From NCBI RefSeq assembly GCF_002007485.1, contig NZ_CP015820.1, positions 620,001 through 684,000 of the forward strand: a DNA stretch of 64,000 bases, given 5' to 3'. This stretch comes from Ditibartonella apihabitans (GTDB taxonomy: Bacteria; Pseudomonadota; Alphaproteobacteria; Rhizobiales; Rhizobiaceae). Every line of letters begins with the position of its first letter. The first letter of the stretch is position 1. The position numbers and the translations under genes are program-made. Of this stretch, positions 20,020 to 29,453 are shown one piece after another. The notes beneath the pieces were generated by a model. That model searched no databases. It was given only the letters and a program-made list of their open reading frames with translations, and was not told where the DNA came from.

Positions 20020-21849
20020 TCAGGCAGCACTGTCCGACGGACGTGGCTTTCCGTTTCTTTTACGATCAATCGGATCAAGATAAAGCTTGCGCAGACGAAT
20101 GTTCTTTGGCGTAACCTCGACGAGCTCGTCATCCTGAATCCACGATAACGCACGTTCCAATGTCATTTTGATAGGAGGAGTGAGTTTCACAGCCTCATCC
20201 TTTCCGGCAGCACGAACATTGGTAAGCTTTTTACCCTTCAAGACGTTTACATCCAAATCATTATCACGTGAATGGATGCCGATAATCATTCCCTGATAGA
20301 CTTTGACACCCGCATCAATGATCATCGGGCCGCGGTCTTCAAGATTGAACAGGGCATAGGCTACCGATTCACCATTATCGTTGGAAATCATGACGCCATT
20401 GGTACGTCCGGCAATATCGCCTTTATATGGTTCATAGTCATGGAACAAGCGGTTCATGACGGCAGTGCCACGCGTATCGGTCAATAATTCCGACTGGTAG
20501 CCGATAAGGCCACGTGTGGGCGCATAAAAGACCATGCGGACACGATTTCCACCTGACGGCTTAAGCTCGATCATCTCGCCTTTGCGTTCCGACATTTTCT
20601 GGACGACGATGCCGGAATATTCCTCGTCAACGTCAATGACAACTTCTTCGACCGGTTCAAGCTTGTTGCCGTTCTCGTCGGTATGCATGACAACACGTGG
20701 ACGGGAAACTGAAAGTTCAAAGCCTTCACGGCGCATATTTTCAATCAAAACAGCAAGCTGCAATTCGCCACGGCCGGAAACATAGAAGGAATCCTTGTCT
20801 TTTGATTCCTCGATTTTCAGAGCAACGTTCCCTTCGGCCTCTTTGAGCAAACGGTCACGAATGACACGACTTGTAACTTTGTCACCTTCTGTCCCTGCAA
20901 GCGGGCTGTCATTGACAAGGAAACTCATTGTGACCGTCGGCGGGTCAATCGGCTGGGCCTTCAAAGGCTCGGTTACTGACGGGTCACAGAATGTGTCGGC
21001 AACGGTACCTTTTTGTAGACCGGCAATTGCAACAATATCGCCGGCATCACCTTCTTCAATCGGTTGGCGCTCAAGTCCACGGAAAGCAAGAATTTTTGAA
21101 ATTCTGCCACTTTCAACAAGATTACCCTGCTGGTCGAGAACTTTTACAGCCTGGTTCGGTTTGATTTTACCGGAGTGAATTCTACCGGTGATAATACGAC
21201 CCAAAAATGGATCGGCTTCCAGAATAGTACCGATCATCGTGAAGGGGCCCGGAGCGACAGTCGGAGCCGGTACGTGGCGCACGACCATATCGAACAACGG
21301 TGCCAATCCTTGATCCTTCGGGCCGTCAGGGCTTTCGGCCATCCAGCCATCACGACCGGAACCATAAAGGATCGGGAAATCAAGTTGTTCATCTGTCGCG
21401 TCAAGTGCGGCAAACAGATCAAAAACTTCATTGATAACTTCTTCAGGACGTGCGTCGGGGCGGTCGATCTTGTTAATGGCAACAATCGGGCGCAGGCCAA
21501 CTTTCAAGGCTTTGCCAACAACAAATTTTGTTTGCGGCATCGGGCCTTCGGCGGCATCCACGAGAACAATGGCTCCATCCACCATATTAAGGATACGTTC
21601 CACTTCACCGCCGAAATCGGCGTGTCCGGGTGTATCAACAATATTGATACGCGTATCTTTCCAAACGACAGAGGTAACTTTGGCAAGAATGGTAATTCCA
21701 CGTTCTTTTTCAATATCGTTGGAATCCATCATACGCTCGCCAGTGCGTTGGTTTTGGCGGAAATTTCCTGATTGCTTTAGTAGCCCGTCGACAAGGGTTG
21801 TTTTACCGTGGTCAACGTGGGCAATGATTGCAATATTGCGCAATTGCAT
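20020..21849 (-). CDS. typA: Translational GTPase TypA/BipA
   Basis: Ribosome-binding GTPase needed for 50S assembly and growth at low temperature or under stress. From ATG 21849 ([19 protein letters not shown], with AAGAAG upstream) it is 609 aa, the family norm; the longer upstream frame has a Cys/His-rich leader not typical of the family. G1 AHVDHGKT at 10-17, switch ERGITI, G3 [15 protein letters not shown]4 NKID. Domain II, the EF-G-like domains and the BipA-specific C-terminus ([12 protein letters not shown] near the end) are all present. Confidence 0.96.
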   Translation of the reverse strand: MQLRNIAIIAHVDHGKTTLVDGLLKQSGNFRQNQRTGERMMDSNDIEKERGITILAKVTSVVWKDTRINIVDTPGHADFGGEVERILNMVDGAIVLVDAAEGPMPQTKFVVGKALKVGLRPIVAINKIDRPDARPEEVINEVFDLFAALDATDEQLDFPILYGSGRDGWMAESPDGPKDQGLAPLFDMVVRHVPAPTVAPGPFTMIGTILEADPFLGRIITGRIHSGKIKPNQAVKVLDQQGNLVESGRISKILAFRGLERQPIEEGDAGDIVAIAGLQKGTVADTFCDPSVTEPLKAQPIDPPTVTMSFLVNDSPLAGTEGDKVTSRVIRDRLLKEAEGNVALKIEESKDKDSFYVSGRGELQLAVLIENMRREGFELSVSRPRVVMHTDENGNKLEPVEEVVIDVDEEYSGIVVQKMSERKGEMIELKPSGGNRVRMVFYAPTRGLIGYQSELLTDTRGTAVMNRLFHDYEPYKGDIAGRTNGVMISNDNGESVAYALFNLEDRGPMIIDAGVKVYQGMIIGIHSRDNDLDVNVLKGKKLTNVRAAGKDEAVKLTPPIKMTLERALSWIQDDELVEVTPKNIRLRKLYLDPIDRKRNGKPRPSDSAA

Positions 21850-22038
21850 GTAAATCTTCTTTTCGTTCACTGAAATTTCGAAAATACGGCAACAACAAGC
21901 TGCCGCATGGTGTTGCATGCCTCTTACAAGTTTTTTACGGTTTTTGGAAGAGGGGGAAACCTTTTTTAGCTAAGATAAACGCATTATCATAACTTTGAAC
22001 CTTCGAAGGCATTCTTCCGATTATATGAGAATAGTCGG

Positions 22039-22066
22039 TTGGCTAATCAATATCTCACCATAAAAT
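22039..22066 (+). promoter_or_regulatory. Candidate promoter of a small RNA
   Basis: TTGGCT (22039-22044), 16-base spacer, TAAAAT (22061-22066) on the plus strand, between two minus-strand genes. No plus-strand ORF follows; a T7-tailed hairpin lies about 155 bases downstream. Confidence 0.35.
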
Positions 22067-22072
22067 GCCTTC

Positions 22073-22227
22073 TCTCAATGAAAATAATTATTAAAAAATC
22101 AAGAAAATAATTGCAAAAGAGAAGAAGCGTAATGGCATTATTCTATTCAGCCATAGTTTCTCAATGACGAGGCCGTCTATATCGGCACAAGCAGATTGTG
22201 CGCTTTAATCTGGCTTGTGTTTTTTTA
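22073..22227 (+). ncRNA. Candidate intergenic small RNA (plus strand)
   Basis: The gap between typA and mgtE, both minus-strand, contains a plus-strand promoter-like sequence (22039-22066) and a plus-strand intrinsic terminator (22186-22226). The enclosed ~155 nt has no ORF but shows stems: CTTCTCT pairing with AGAGAAG, and ATGGC pairing with GCCAT. A factor-independent terminator with seven Ts facing away from both neighbours is best explained by a separate transcript. Identity unknown; I could not match it to a known RNA family. Boundaries are estimates. Confidence 0.35.
22186..22226 (+). terminator. Rho-independent terminator on the plus strand
   Basis: CACAAGC-AGATT pairs with AATCT-GGCTTGTG (one bulged base), loop GTGCGCTTT, followed by seven Ts. 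No annotated plus-strand gene lies upstream, so it probably ends the candidate small RNA. Confidence 0.65.
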
Positions 22228-22320
22228 ATGCCGATTGTGCATTTGAATAATGAAGGCCGTCGTTCAATGTCGAAAAATAGAACAACGGCCTTAAACAGGG
22301 ACTCACACTTAAAAAAGGAC
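22228..22320. other. Hairpin downstream of mgtE
   Basis: AAGGCCGT and ACGGCCTT arms at 22253-22292 form a stem with one mismatch just beyond the mgtE stop. There is no T-run on the minus strand, so it may only stabilise the mgtE 3' end. Confidence 0.35.
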
Positions 22321-23700
22321 TCACAAAAGTGTGCCACTTAAAATAAGTGCGGCGACAGAAAAATAAATAACAATACCGGTTACGTCGACCAGTGTTGCGA
22401 CAAAAGGTGCAGAAGCACTCGCCGGGTCAAATCCCAGACGGTTCAGAAGGAAGGGAAGCATCGAACCTGTGAGACAGCCGAACATAACAATGCCGATAAG
22501 GGCGGCTCCCACCGTTATTGCCACCAGCACCCAATGTTCGCCATAATCGTAGATGCCGGTTTTTTGCCACACGATAATGCGTATAACGCCAATCAATCCG
22601 AGCATGGCTCCCAAAGATACGCCAGCCGGTATTTCCCTTAAAGCGACTTTCCACCAATCTCTGAGTTCAAGCTCTCTTAAGGCAAGTGCACGAATGATAA
22701 GAGATGTTGCCTGAGAACCGGAATTACCGCCGGAACTCATAATAAGCGGAATGAAGAGGGTGAGAACAATCGCTTTTTCAAGCTCGACCTCAAAATGCTG
22801 CATGGCACTGGCGGTTAACATTTCGCCCAGAAACAAGACGGCAAGCCAGCCACCACGCTTTTTCATCATATCGAAAAAGCCGATATCCATATAGGGCTTG
22901 TCGAGCGCTTCCATACCACCGAATTTATAAGCATCTTCACTCATTTCTTCGGTCATCGCATCAAGCACGTCATCGACTGTTACAATGCCGATCACATGGT
23001 CGGTCTCGTCTACAACCGGAACCGAGAGCAAATCGTGACGCCGGAACAGACGCGCAACTTCTTCCTGATCGGTCAAAGGACCAATCTTGATCGGCTCACC
23101 ATTGGTGGCAGCATTAAGAATCGTGTCATCGGGATTTGCCAGAATAAGATTCCTGAGTGATACCGCTTTGATCAGAACGCTGGTTTCCGGATCAATGACA
23201 TAACTTGCGTAAACTGTCTCGCGTGTACGCTCGACATCGCGGATATGATCAAGCGTTTGACGAACCGACCAGGTTGAAGGAACAGCGATAAATTCTGTTG
23301 TCATTAACGCGCCGGCGCTGCCATCAGGATAACTCGACAGCTTTTTCATTTCGGCGCGGGTGAGTGGCTTCAGGAGCGGGTAAAGTTTGGCGCGAGTCGC
23401 CTCTTCCATTTCCTGAAATACATCGGCTGCCTGGTCGGCAGACATTCCGTCAAGAATTGTGACAGAACGCTCGGTCGGCAGCATTTCAAGAATCTGCCCC
23501 GGCTCGTCAAGTTCCGGCTTGTCGAACAGCTCGATAGCATATTCTATCGGCAAAAATTTGAACACATTTACCCGTTCGACAATGTCGAGATCATTAATGA
23601 CATCGACAGCGTCGGCAAAATGCAGACGGCTCAAGCGCTCGGCAAGCGCCTCAGCAGACAGCGTTTTGACATCAAATGCTGAAGTCTGGTTTTCAGTCAT
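22321..23700 (-). CDS. mgtE: Magnesium transporter MgtE
   Basis: Mg2+ (and Co2+) channel of the inner membrane. From ATG 23700 (AAGGAG 8 bases upstream) it has 459 aa: the MgtE N domain (about 10-130, LEMLPTERSVTILDGM), two CBS domains (about 135-255, VIGIVTVDDVLDAM), and five membrane segments (about 285-455) with MSSGGNSGSQATSLIIRALA and the pore-linked PFLLNRLGFDPASASAPFVATLVD. The N and CBS domains sense cytoplasmic Mg2+ and close the pore. An in-frame extension to 23760 is less likely. Confidence 0.96.
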   Translation of the reverse strand: MTENQTSAFDVKTLSAEALAERLSRLHFADAVDVINDLDIVERVNVFKFLPIEYAIELFDKPELDEPGQILEMLPTERSVTILDGMSADQAADVFQEMEEATRAKLYPLLKPLTRAEMKKLSSYPDGSAGALMTTEFIAVPSTWSVRQTLDHIRDVERTRETVYASYVIDPETSVLIKAVSLRNLILANPDDTILNAATNGEPIKIGPLTDQEEVARLFRRHDLLSVPVVDETDHVIGIVTVDDVLDAMTEEMSEDAYKFGGMEALDKPYMDIGFFDMMKKRGGWLAVLFLGEMLTASAMQHFEVELEKAIVLTLFIPLIMSSGGNSGSQATSLIIRALALRELELRDWWKVALREIPAGVSLGAMLGLIGVIRIIVWQKTGIYDYGEHWVLVAITVGAALIGIVMFGCLTGSMLPFLLNRLGFDPASASAPFVATLVDVTGIVIYFSVAALILSGTLL

Positions 23701-24000
23701 GATGGAGCTCCTTAAGAACAGTTCTTGATGGGCATTGAACCTGTCGGGCAGGTTTGACATCCCGGCAGATCATTTGTGGGGGGAGCGTTTCCCTACGCAG
23801 ATGTTTCAATTGTTATGTTTTGAACGAAAGTCAAGCACTGTTTGGCTATCAGTCACTTTTATTCTTATAACTTCAAAAAACAGTGGAAACTTGATGGATA
23901 ATTTCTTTTTTTAAGGCTGGATCTGTCCCATTAAAGGAACAAGCTGTATTGAGCTATTGTATTCGAGATATGCTGCTTGTTTTATATAAAATTATAATAT
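23701..24000 (-). promoter_or_regulatory. mgtE leader with two hairpins next to the ribosome site
   Basis: On the minus strand the last 50 bases before mgtE hold AACCTG-CCCGA-CAGGTT (23738-23754) and AAGAAC-T-GTTCTT (23714-23726). The second directly abuts the Shine-Dalgarno AAGGAG (23708-23713). TTGACT near 23832 is a possible -35 without a convincing -10. I do not recognise an M-box or other known magnesium riboswitch. Confidence 0.35.
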
Positions 24001-24483
24001 AATTATTTAAAAATACGTTATTAATAATAAAAGTATAATATAAAACATTTATAATTTTAATATAAACACAAATTCATATTTTTATGCAATCTGATAAATT
24101 GTATAAATAAGATAATCTATGATTTTTATTTAATTAATGAAAAATATTTTAGTCGACAACGTATAATGAATTTAGTTTTTGATACCACATAACAAATAAT
24201 AATCAACAACGAGTTGATTTAGCCCAATTTGATAATAATTTTCCGTTTTTGGCCTTCCGCTGCAATTATAGCATTCAATAACAAATGCGTTATGTTACAT
24301 TGATTGCGCCATGATAGATGAAAATTAATAGCTTGTTTTGAACAAGGTTCAGAGCTCGGGGATTTTTGAAACATAAACTTGGATAGAGATCAAAGTGAGT
24401 CACTCTAAAGATTTTGCTGAAATATCCGGAGAACCCGCCTCATTGACAAGCCCAACAATGAGCACAGCAATGAGGGGATATTG
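23980..24483. other. AT-rich island upstream of the substrate-binding protein gene
   Basis: Positions 23980-24240 are almost entirely A and T with many TA steps and no ORF. The remaining part has normal composition and contains a 29-codon GTG frame (24395-24484) that ends TGATG on the next gene's start codon. Likely promoter and regulatory region for the 24484 gene. Confidence 0.45.
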
Positions 24484-25983
24484 ATGTGCTTGTTTTTCTT
24501 CTGTTTATTTGTTTCACCTGTCTTCGCATCATCAGCTTCCGAACTCAAAATTGCACTTCAAGACGATCCTGATAGTTTGGATCCGGCCTTATCGAAAACG
24601 TTTTCAGGACGGCTAGTTTATACGGCGATATGCGATAAACTTGTTGATATTTCCCCTGATGCCAGTTTTGTTCCCGAACTTGCTCAAAGTTGGTCTTTTT
24701 CTGAAGACGGCAAGATTTTGAAAATGAGTTTACGAAAGGATGTCGTCTTTCAGGATGGCACTCCGTTTAATGCCGATGCAGCAGTCTATTCTTTAAAACG
24801 TACAATCGGTTTTTTGCAATCCGTTCGGGAAAACGAACTTGATTCTGTTGCTTCTGTCGACGCAACAGGCCCCTTCGAATTGACGATCAAATTAAAATAT
24901 CCTGATGCGTCACTTTTATCGCAACTCGCAGATCGGGCAGGGGTCATGGTGTCGCCCAAAGCAGCGCGTGAAATGGGCACAGATTTCGGGTTGAAGCCTA
25001 TTTGTGCGGGGCCGTTCCGCTTTGTCGAGCGCGTTCCACATGACAGAATTGTTTTGGAAAAATTCGATCGCTATTGGAACAGCCAACAAATCAAACTTGA
25101 CCATCTCACTTTTTTGTCGATCGAAGATCCGTCGGTGCGTTTTTCGAATTTGCGTGCCGGAATTGTCGATATGGTTGACCGGCTTTCTTCAAGCGATTTT
25201 GCCAAAGCTAAAACGGCATCCAGATTAGAAACGAACAGAATAGCGAGCGAAGCTTATATTGCGTTGACAATCAATATCGCAAATGGTGACAAAGCAATGA
25301 CGCCGCTCGGACAACAGAAATTGCTGCGTCAGGCATTTTCGTTTGCTATTGATCGTGCGTCTATTCGTGACACCGTTTATGACGGTGCAATGATTGTCGG
25401 CAACCAGCCTTGGGCACCGGATACAATCTGGTACAATTCAGGTTTTCCGGTTTCCCCGCGCAATCTGGAAAAAGCCCGTCAGTTAATAGAACAAGCCGGT
25501 TTTGCCAATCAGAAAATCGATGTCCAGATTTCCCATAGTAACGACCCGACAATTGTTCAGGTGATGCAGGCAATCCGGACGATGGCCAATGAAGCCGGCT
25601 TCAATGTCAGTCTTCGTCCTAAAGAAGAAACCAAACTTGCTATCGATAATAAGAGCGGCAAATTCGAAGTTTCTGCACAAAGGTGGAGCGGCCGGATTGA
25701 TCCGGATGGAAATATCTTCCGGTTTGTTACCTGTGAGGGGGCAGGCAACATAGGTAGATATTGTAATCGCGCTCTCGATGACAAACTCTCTTTGGCAAGA
25801 AAGACCCCCGATCCTGCCGAACGTGCCGATCTCTATCATCATGCTATAGCTATTCTTCAAGATGATATGCCGATCATTTATCTCGGCCATCCCGATTATA
25901 TCTATGCCTACACCAAAAAACTCCACGGTTTTGAACCTTATCCGGATGGATTGATCCGTTTTTCCAATATGTATAAAAATTGA
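24484..25983 (+). CDS. ABC transporter substrate-binding protein, family 5 (peptide/opine type)
   Basis: Periplasmic binding protein of the SBP_bac_5 family, which delivers di/oligopeptides, nickel or similar to an ABC permease. Visible features: LKIALQDDPDSLDPALSKTF at the mature start, LAQSWSFSEDGKILKMSLRKDVVFQDGTPFNADA (about 65-98), and a C-terminal HAIAILQDDMPIIYLGHPDYIYAYTKKLHGF region. No permease or ATPase is adjacent, so the partner must be elsewhere or shared with Dpp. The signal peptide (MCLFFFCLFVSPVFASS) lacks a basic n-region, which is odd. ATG 24484 (or TTG 24481) follows GAGGGG at 24472-24477. A one-base change upstream could have removed the normal N-terminus. Confidence 0.85.
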   Translation: MCLFFFCLFVSPVFASSASELKIALQDDPDSLDPALSKTFSGRLVYTAICDKLVDISPDASFVPELAQSWSFSEDGKILKMSLRKDVVFQDGTPFNADAAVYSLKRTIGFLQSVRENELDSVASVDATGPFELTIKLKYPDASLLSQLADRAGVMVSPKAAREMGTDFGLKPICAGPFRFVERVPHDRIVLEKFDRYWNSQQIKLDHLTFLSIEDPSVRFSNLRAGIVDMVDRLSSSDFAKAKTASRLETNRIASEAYIALTINIANGDKAMTPLGQQKLLRQAFSFAIDRASIRDTVYDGAMIVGNQPWAPDTIWYNSGFPVSPRNLEKARQLIEQAGFANQKIDVQISHSNDPTIVQVMQAIRTMANEAGFNVSLRPKEETKLAIDNKSGKFEVSAQRWSGRIDPDGNIFRFVTCEGAGNIGRYCNRALDDKLSLARKTPDPAERADLYHHAIAILQDDMPIIYLGHPDYIYAYTKKLHGFEPYPDGLIRFSNMYKN

Positions 25984-26130
25984 CGTTCGCCCCTGTTTTG
26001 AAGTGTGGGCAGAAAGAAAAGTTTTGTTCCACGGTTGGAACCGGCATGATTAGAACCCGTTTTCATAATTTGGAAAAACGTCTTGGAGAAGTTAATGAAT
26101 TTCCCAAGATAGGGAATTTTCTGGGGAATT

Positions 26131-26190
26131 GAATTTTTTAAGACAAGGAATTTTTTAAGACGGGGAATTTTTTAAGACGAGGAATTTTAT
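26131..26190. repeat. 17-bp tandem repeat, three full copies plus partial
   Basis: Unit GAATTTTTTAAGACRRG occurs at 26131-26147, 26148-26164 and 26165-26181, followed by GAATTTTAT as a partial fourth copy. Units differ only in the two bases after GAC. A related GGGAATTTTCTGGGG precedes them. Confidence 0.9.
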
Positions 26191-26276
26191 CGAGGGGGAG
26201 ATTCCGATGTTTTGCGGCTTCAAAGAAAAGTAATTTCGAAAATGACCTAACGAAAACGCCGCTTCATAAACGCCGT

Positions 26277-26305
26277 TTCTGTCTTTCTTCATCCGAAAGA
26301 CAGAA
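26277..26305. other. Perfect 11-bp stem-loop
   Basis: TTCTGTCTTTC (26277-26287) pairs with GAAAGACAGAA (26295-26305), loop TTCATCC. No T-run follows on the plus strand, so it is not a standard terminator; it would sit in the 5' leader of the M3 peptidase if transcription starts upstream. Confidence 0.6.
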
Positions 26306-26431
26306 GAATGGATACGCATTTAAGGGTAAAAAGAGTTTGAGAGACGCTGGCATTCATAGTTTTAATTATTACATGTGGTACACATTGATCATTGCAAACA
26401 ATTTGCAGCAAAAAGATTGGAGATAAAAAAT

Positions 26432-28456
26432 ATGTCAAAAACGGCGTTGCTGGAGTGGACCGGTTTTGAAGGTCTGCCTGATTTTTCAAAAATTCATGAT
26501 GAAGATTTCAAGCCAGCTTTTGAAGAAGCATTAAAAGATGCCGAAGCCGAAATTGAACAAATTGCGGCCTCTCCGGAACCTGCCACGATTGACGGTTTTT
26601 TGCAGTCGTTCGAGCTTGCAGGCAAGTCTCTTGACCATGTATGTTCGGTTTTCTTTCTCCGTTCGGGTGCCTATAGCAATGATCTGATCCAGCAATTGGA
26701 ACAGGATTTTGTACCGAAGCTATCGCGTTATTCTTCAAAATTGCTTATGGATCCGCGACTTTTTGCAAAAATTGATGCCCTCCATGAGGAAGCAAAAAAA
26801 GCAAAATTCGATGCCGAAACCACGCGTGTGATCGAACTCACATGGAAAGGGTTTGTTCGGAACGGTGCACTTCTTGATGAAAAGGATAAAAAAAGACTGG
26901 CAGAGATAAACGAGCGATTGGCTTTGCTTGGCGCACAGTTCGGCCAACATGTATTGAATGATGAAGCCGATTGGGTTCTTTATCTTGAAAAAGAAGACTT
27001 GGCCGGACTTCCGGACGATCTTATTGCGACAATGAAAGAGACGGCAAAGGAAAGAGGAAAGCCGGATTCCTATGCACTGACGCTTGCGCGTTCGGTTGTG
27101 GAACCGTTTCTGACTTTTTCCGACCGGCGGGACTTGCGCCAGATTGCCTTTGAGGCCTGGGCAAAGCGTGGCGAAAATGGCAATAAAAATGACAATCGGA
27201 AGATTATCAGCGAGATTGTGGCATTGCGTGATGAAAAGGCAAAGCTTCTCGGCTTTAAATCCTTTGCTGCGTTCAAACTCGACAACACAATGGCCAAAAC
27301 GCCCGACAATGTCATGAAGCTTTTAATGCCTGTCTGGAAGCGAGCTGTTGCCAAGGCCGAAAAAGAAGCAGAAGAGCTGCAAAAACTGGCAGCTGAGACA
27401 GGAAGCAATGACGAATTGGCTGCTTGGGATTGGCGCTATTATGCGGAGAAACTGCGCACCAAATTATTCTCGTTCGATGAAGCATCGGTCAAAGTCTATT
27501 TTGAACTGAATAAAATGATTGAAGCCGCTTTTGCGACCGCAAAGAAGCTTTTCGGTGTCACTTTTGAAGAAAAGCATGGCGTACCGCTTTGGCATGAAGA
27601 TGCACGGCTTTTCGAGGTCAAAAATCCTGACGGAAGCTTACGCGGGCTTTTCATTGGAGATTATTTCGCCCGCCCGAGCAAACGCTCAGGTGCATGGATG
27701 AGCGAATTACAAACCGAACATCATCTTAAAAAAGGGCGCAAACCGATCATCTATAATATTTGTAACTTTGCCAAGCCGCCCAAGGGAAAACCGGCACTTT
27801 TGTCATTGGATGATGCGCGAACCCTGTTTCACGAATTCGGACATGCCCTCCATGGTCTGTTATCGGAGGTTAAATGGCCATCTGTTTCGGGAACCTCTGT
27901 GGCAAGAGATTTTGTCGAACTTCCTTCACAATTGTTCGAGCATTGGGTCACTGTTCCGGAAACCTTGAAAACTTACGCAAGGAACGTCAAAACCGGTGAA
28001 CCAATGCCGCAAGAATTGCTCAACAAGGTTCTCGCTGCACGCACGTTCAATGGTGGCTTTGACGCCGTCGAATTTACGGCTTCCGCGCTTGTTGACATGG
28101 CCTTCCATGAAGGCGGAAAAGTTGATGACCCGACCGAATTCGAGAAAAAAGAATTGCAAAAATTGGGTATGCCGAAGGCAATCATTATGCGCCACCGTCC
28201 ACCCCATTTCACGCATGTATTTACCGGTGACGGTTATTCTGCGGGCTATTACTCCTATATGTGGGCAGAAGTTCTTGATTCAGATGCGTTCGAGGCTTTT
28301 GAAGAAACCGGCAATGCCTTTGACCCGAAAACAGCTGAAAAACTGAAAAAATATATTTATTCGGCCGGTGGCAGTCGTGATCCGGAAGAACTTTATAAAG
28401 CTTTCCGCGGCCGCTTGCCGAGCCCGGATGCATTAATGAGGAAACGCGGTATTTGA
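26432..28456 (+). CDS. M3 family metallopeptidase (oligopeptidase A / peptidyl-dipeptidase type)
   Basis: Cytoplasmic zinc peptidase (thimet oligopeptidase clan) that degrades short peptides, including signal-peptide remnants. Zinc site HEFGHALHGLL starts at residue 467 (HEFGH 467-471), with the third ligand Glu in the following helix region; the C-terminal RHRPPHFTHVFTGDGYSAGYYSYMWAEVLDSDAF region is characteristic of PrlC/Dcp. ATG 26432 with GGAG 9 bases upstream gives 674 aa, the family size; an upstream 19-codon extension is unsupported. Single gene with its own terminator. Confidence 0.93.
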   Translation: MSKTALLEWTGFEGLPDFSKIHDEDFKPAFEEALKDAEAEIEQIAASPEPATIDGFLQSFELAGKSLDHVCSVFFLRSGAYSNDLIQQLEQDFVPKLSRYSSKLLMDPRLFAKIDALHEEAKKAKFDAETTRVIELTWKGFVRNGALLDEKDKKRLAEINERLALLGAQFGQHVLNDEADWVLYLEKEDLAGLPDDLIATMKETAKERGKPDSYALTLARSVVEPFLTFSDRRDLRQIAFEAWAKRGENGNKNDNRKIISEIVALRDEKAKLLGFKSFAAFKLDNTMAKTPDNVMKLLMPVWKRAVAKAEKEAEELQKLAAETGSNDELAAWDWRYYAEKLRTKLFSFDEASVKVYFELNKMIEAAFATAKKLFGVTFEEKHGVPLWHEDARLFEVKNPDGSLRGLFIGDYFARPSKRSGAWMSELQTEHHLKKGRKPIIYNICNFAKPPKGKPALLSLDDARTLFHEFGHALHGLLSEVKWPSVSGTSVARDFVELPSQLFEHWVTVPETLKTYARNVKTGEPMPQELLNKVLAARTFNGGFDAVEFTASALVDMAFHEGGKVDDPTEFEKKELQKLGMPKAIIMRHRPPHFTHVFTGDGYSAGYYSYMWAEVLDSDAFEAFEETGNAFDPKTAEKLKKYIYSAGGSRDPEELYKAFRGRLPSPDALMRKRGI

Positions 28457-28484
28457 GTAGTACGGCCTTGTTAGAGGTGTGATT

Positions 28485-28519
28485 AACCGAAAGGAGGAAA
28501 ATTCACTCCTTTCGGTTTT
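28485..28519 (+). terminator. Rho-independent terminator after the M3 peptidase
   Basis: AACCGAAAGGAG (28485-28496) pairs perfectly with CTCCTTTCGGTT (28506-28517), loop GAAAATTCA, followed by TTAAGGG and TTTT. Very stable 12-bp stem. Confidence 0.85.
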
Positions 28520-28744
28520 AAGGGTTTTATCTTGTGGTGTTTTTTGGTTAAAAATCCGCCAGAAGATGCTTCTTTTGAAAATTCGTCATTCAAATTGCAG
28601 TTATAAATTAAAGAAGCCAACCTGAATTTGATATAAAAAGCCGGGGAAATGGCGCATAGGATGAGCTTGTCTCCATCACTTTGACAGCTTACTCATGCAG
28701 GAGTAAGAATTATTGGAAAAACTCTAAAATTCGGATTTTGAAAA

Positions 28745-29350
28745 ATGGAAAAGTTCACAACACTGACGGGTGTTGCAGCCCCAATGCCGGTTGTCAATAT
28801 TGATACCGATATGATTATTCCAAAAAACTATTTGAAAACGATCAAACGGACGGGGCTGGGCAAAGGGCTTTTTGCAGATATGCGTTATCGTGATGACGGA
28901 TCTGAAAATCCTGATTTCGTTTTGAACAAACCCGCTTACCGTCACGCCAAAATCATTGTCGCGGGAGATAATTTCGGTTGTGGTTCATCGCGTGAACATG
29001 CGCCTTGGGCATTGGCCGATTTCGGGATACGTTGTGTTATTTCGACTTCATTTGCCGATATTTTTTATAACAATTGCTTCAAAAACGGTATTTTGCCAAT
29101 TATTGTCAGTCCGGAAGATTTGCAAAAACTGATGGAGGATGCAGAACGCGGTGCTAATGCAACCATGACCATCGACCTTGAGAAAAAGGAAATCCATGGA
29201 CCTGACGGTGGAACATTGAAGTTCGATCTTGACGAATTTCGCCGGCACTGCCTGTTGAACGGACTTGACGATATTGGATTGACTATGCGCAAGGTGTCCG
29301 AAATTGATTCTTTTGAAAAAAAGAATGCAAAGGAACATCCATGGGCCTGA
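28745..29350 (+). CDS. leuD: 3-isopropylmalate dehydratase small subunit
   Basis: Small swivelling subunit of isopropylmalate isomerase (LeuCD), which converts 2- to 3-isopropylmalate in leucine synthesis. Signatures: [20 protein letters not shown] at about 19-38, [17 protein letters not shown] at about 78-94, and [20 protein letters not shown] at about 104-123. Length 201 aa is normal. leuC is not in the window, which is usual in rhizobiales where leuC and leuD are apart. No strong Shine-Dalgarno is seen before the ATG. Confidence 0.97.
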   Translation: MEKFTTLTGVAAPMPVVNIDTDMIIPKNYLKTIKRTGLGKGLFADMRYRDDGSENPDFVLNKPAYRHAKIIVAGDNFGCGSSREHAPWALADFGIRCVISTSFADIFYNNCFKNGILPIIVSPEDLQKLMEDAERGANATMTIDLEKKEIHGPDGGTLKFDLDEFRRHCLLNGLDDIGLTMRKVSEIDSFEKKNAKEHPWA

Positions 29351-29453
29351 ATTAACGGGCTTTAAAAAAATTAAACCGGATTTTGAATTAGCCGCTTGAG
29401 AGCGAGCTAATAAAACACGTTTTTGATAGCTGCAATGGAGCATGTAATTTAAT

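Larger units (their letters stand above)
25984..26431. other. Non-coding region with tandem repeats and hairpin before the M3 peptidase
   Basis: No ORF. It holds a 17-bp tandem repeat (26131-26190) and a perfect 11-bp stem-loop (26277-26305). GGAG at about 26419 is the ribosome site of the downstream peptidase. Confidence 0.5.

Noticed and set aside
23701-23900. M-box magnesium riboswitch before mgtE
   Set aside because: Conserved M-box core and length are not apparent; only two short hairpins near the ribosome site.
23980-24240. AT-rich island as a replication origin
   Set aside because: No cluster of DnaA boxes seen and no dnaA/hemE-type neighbours; similar AT islands recur many times in the window.
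26131-26190. CRISPR-like array
   Set aside because: The 17-bp units are directly adjacent with no spacers; it is a simple tandem repeat.
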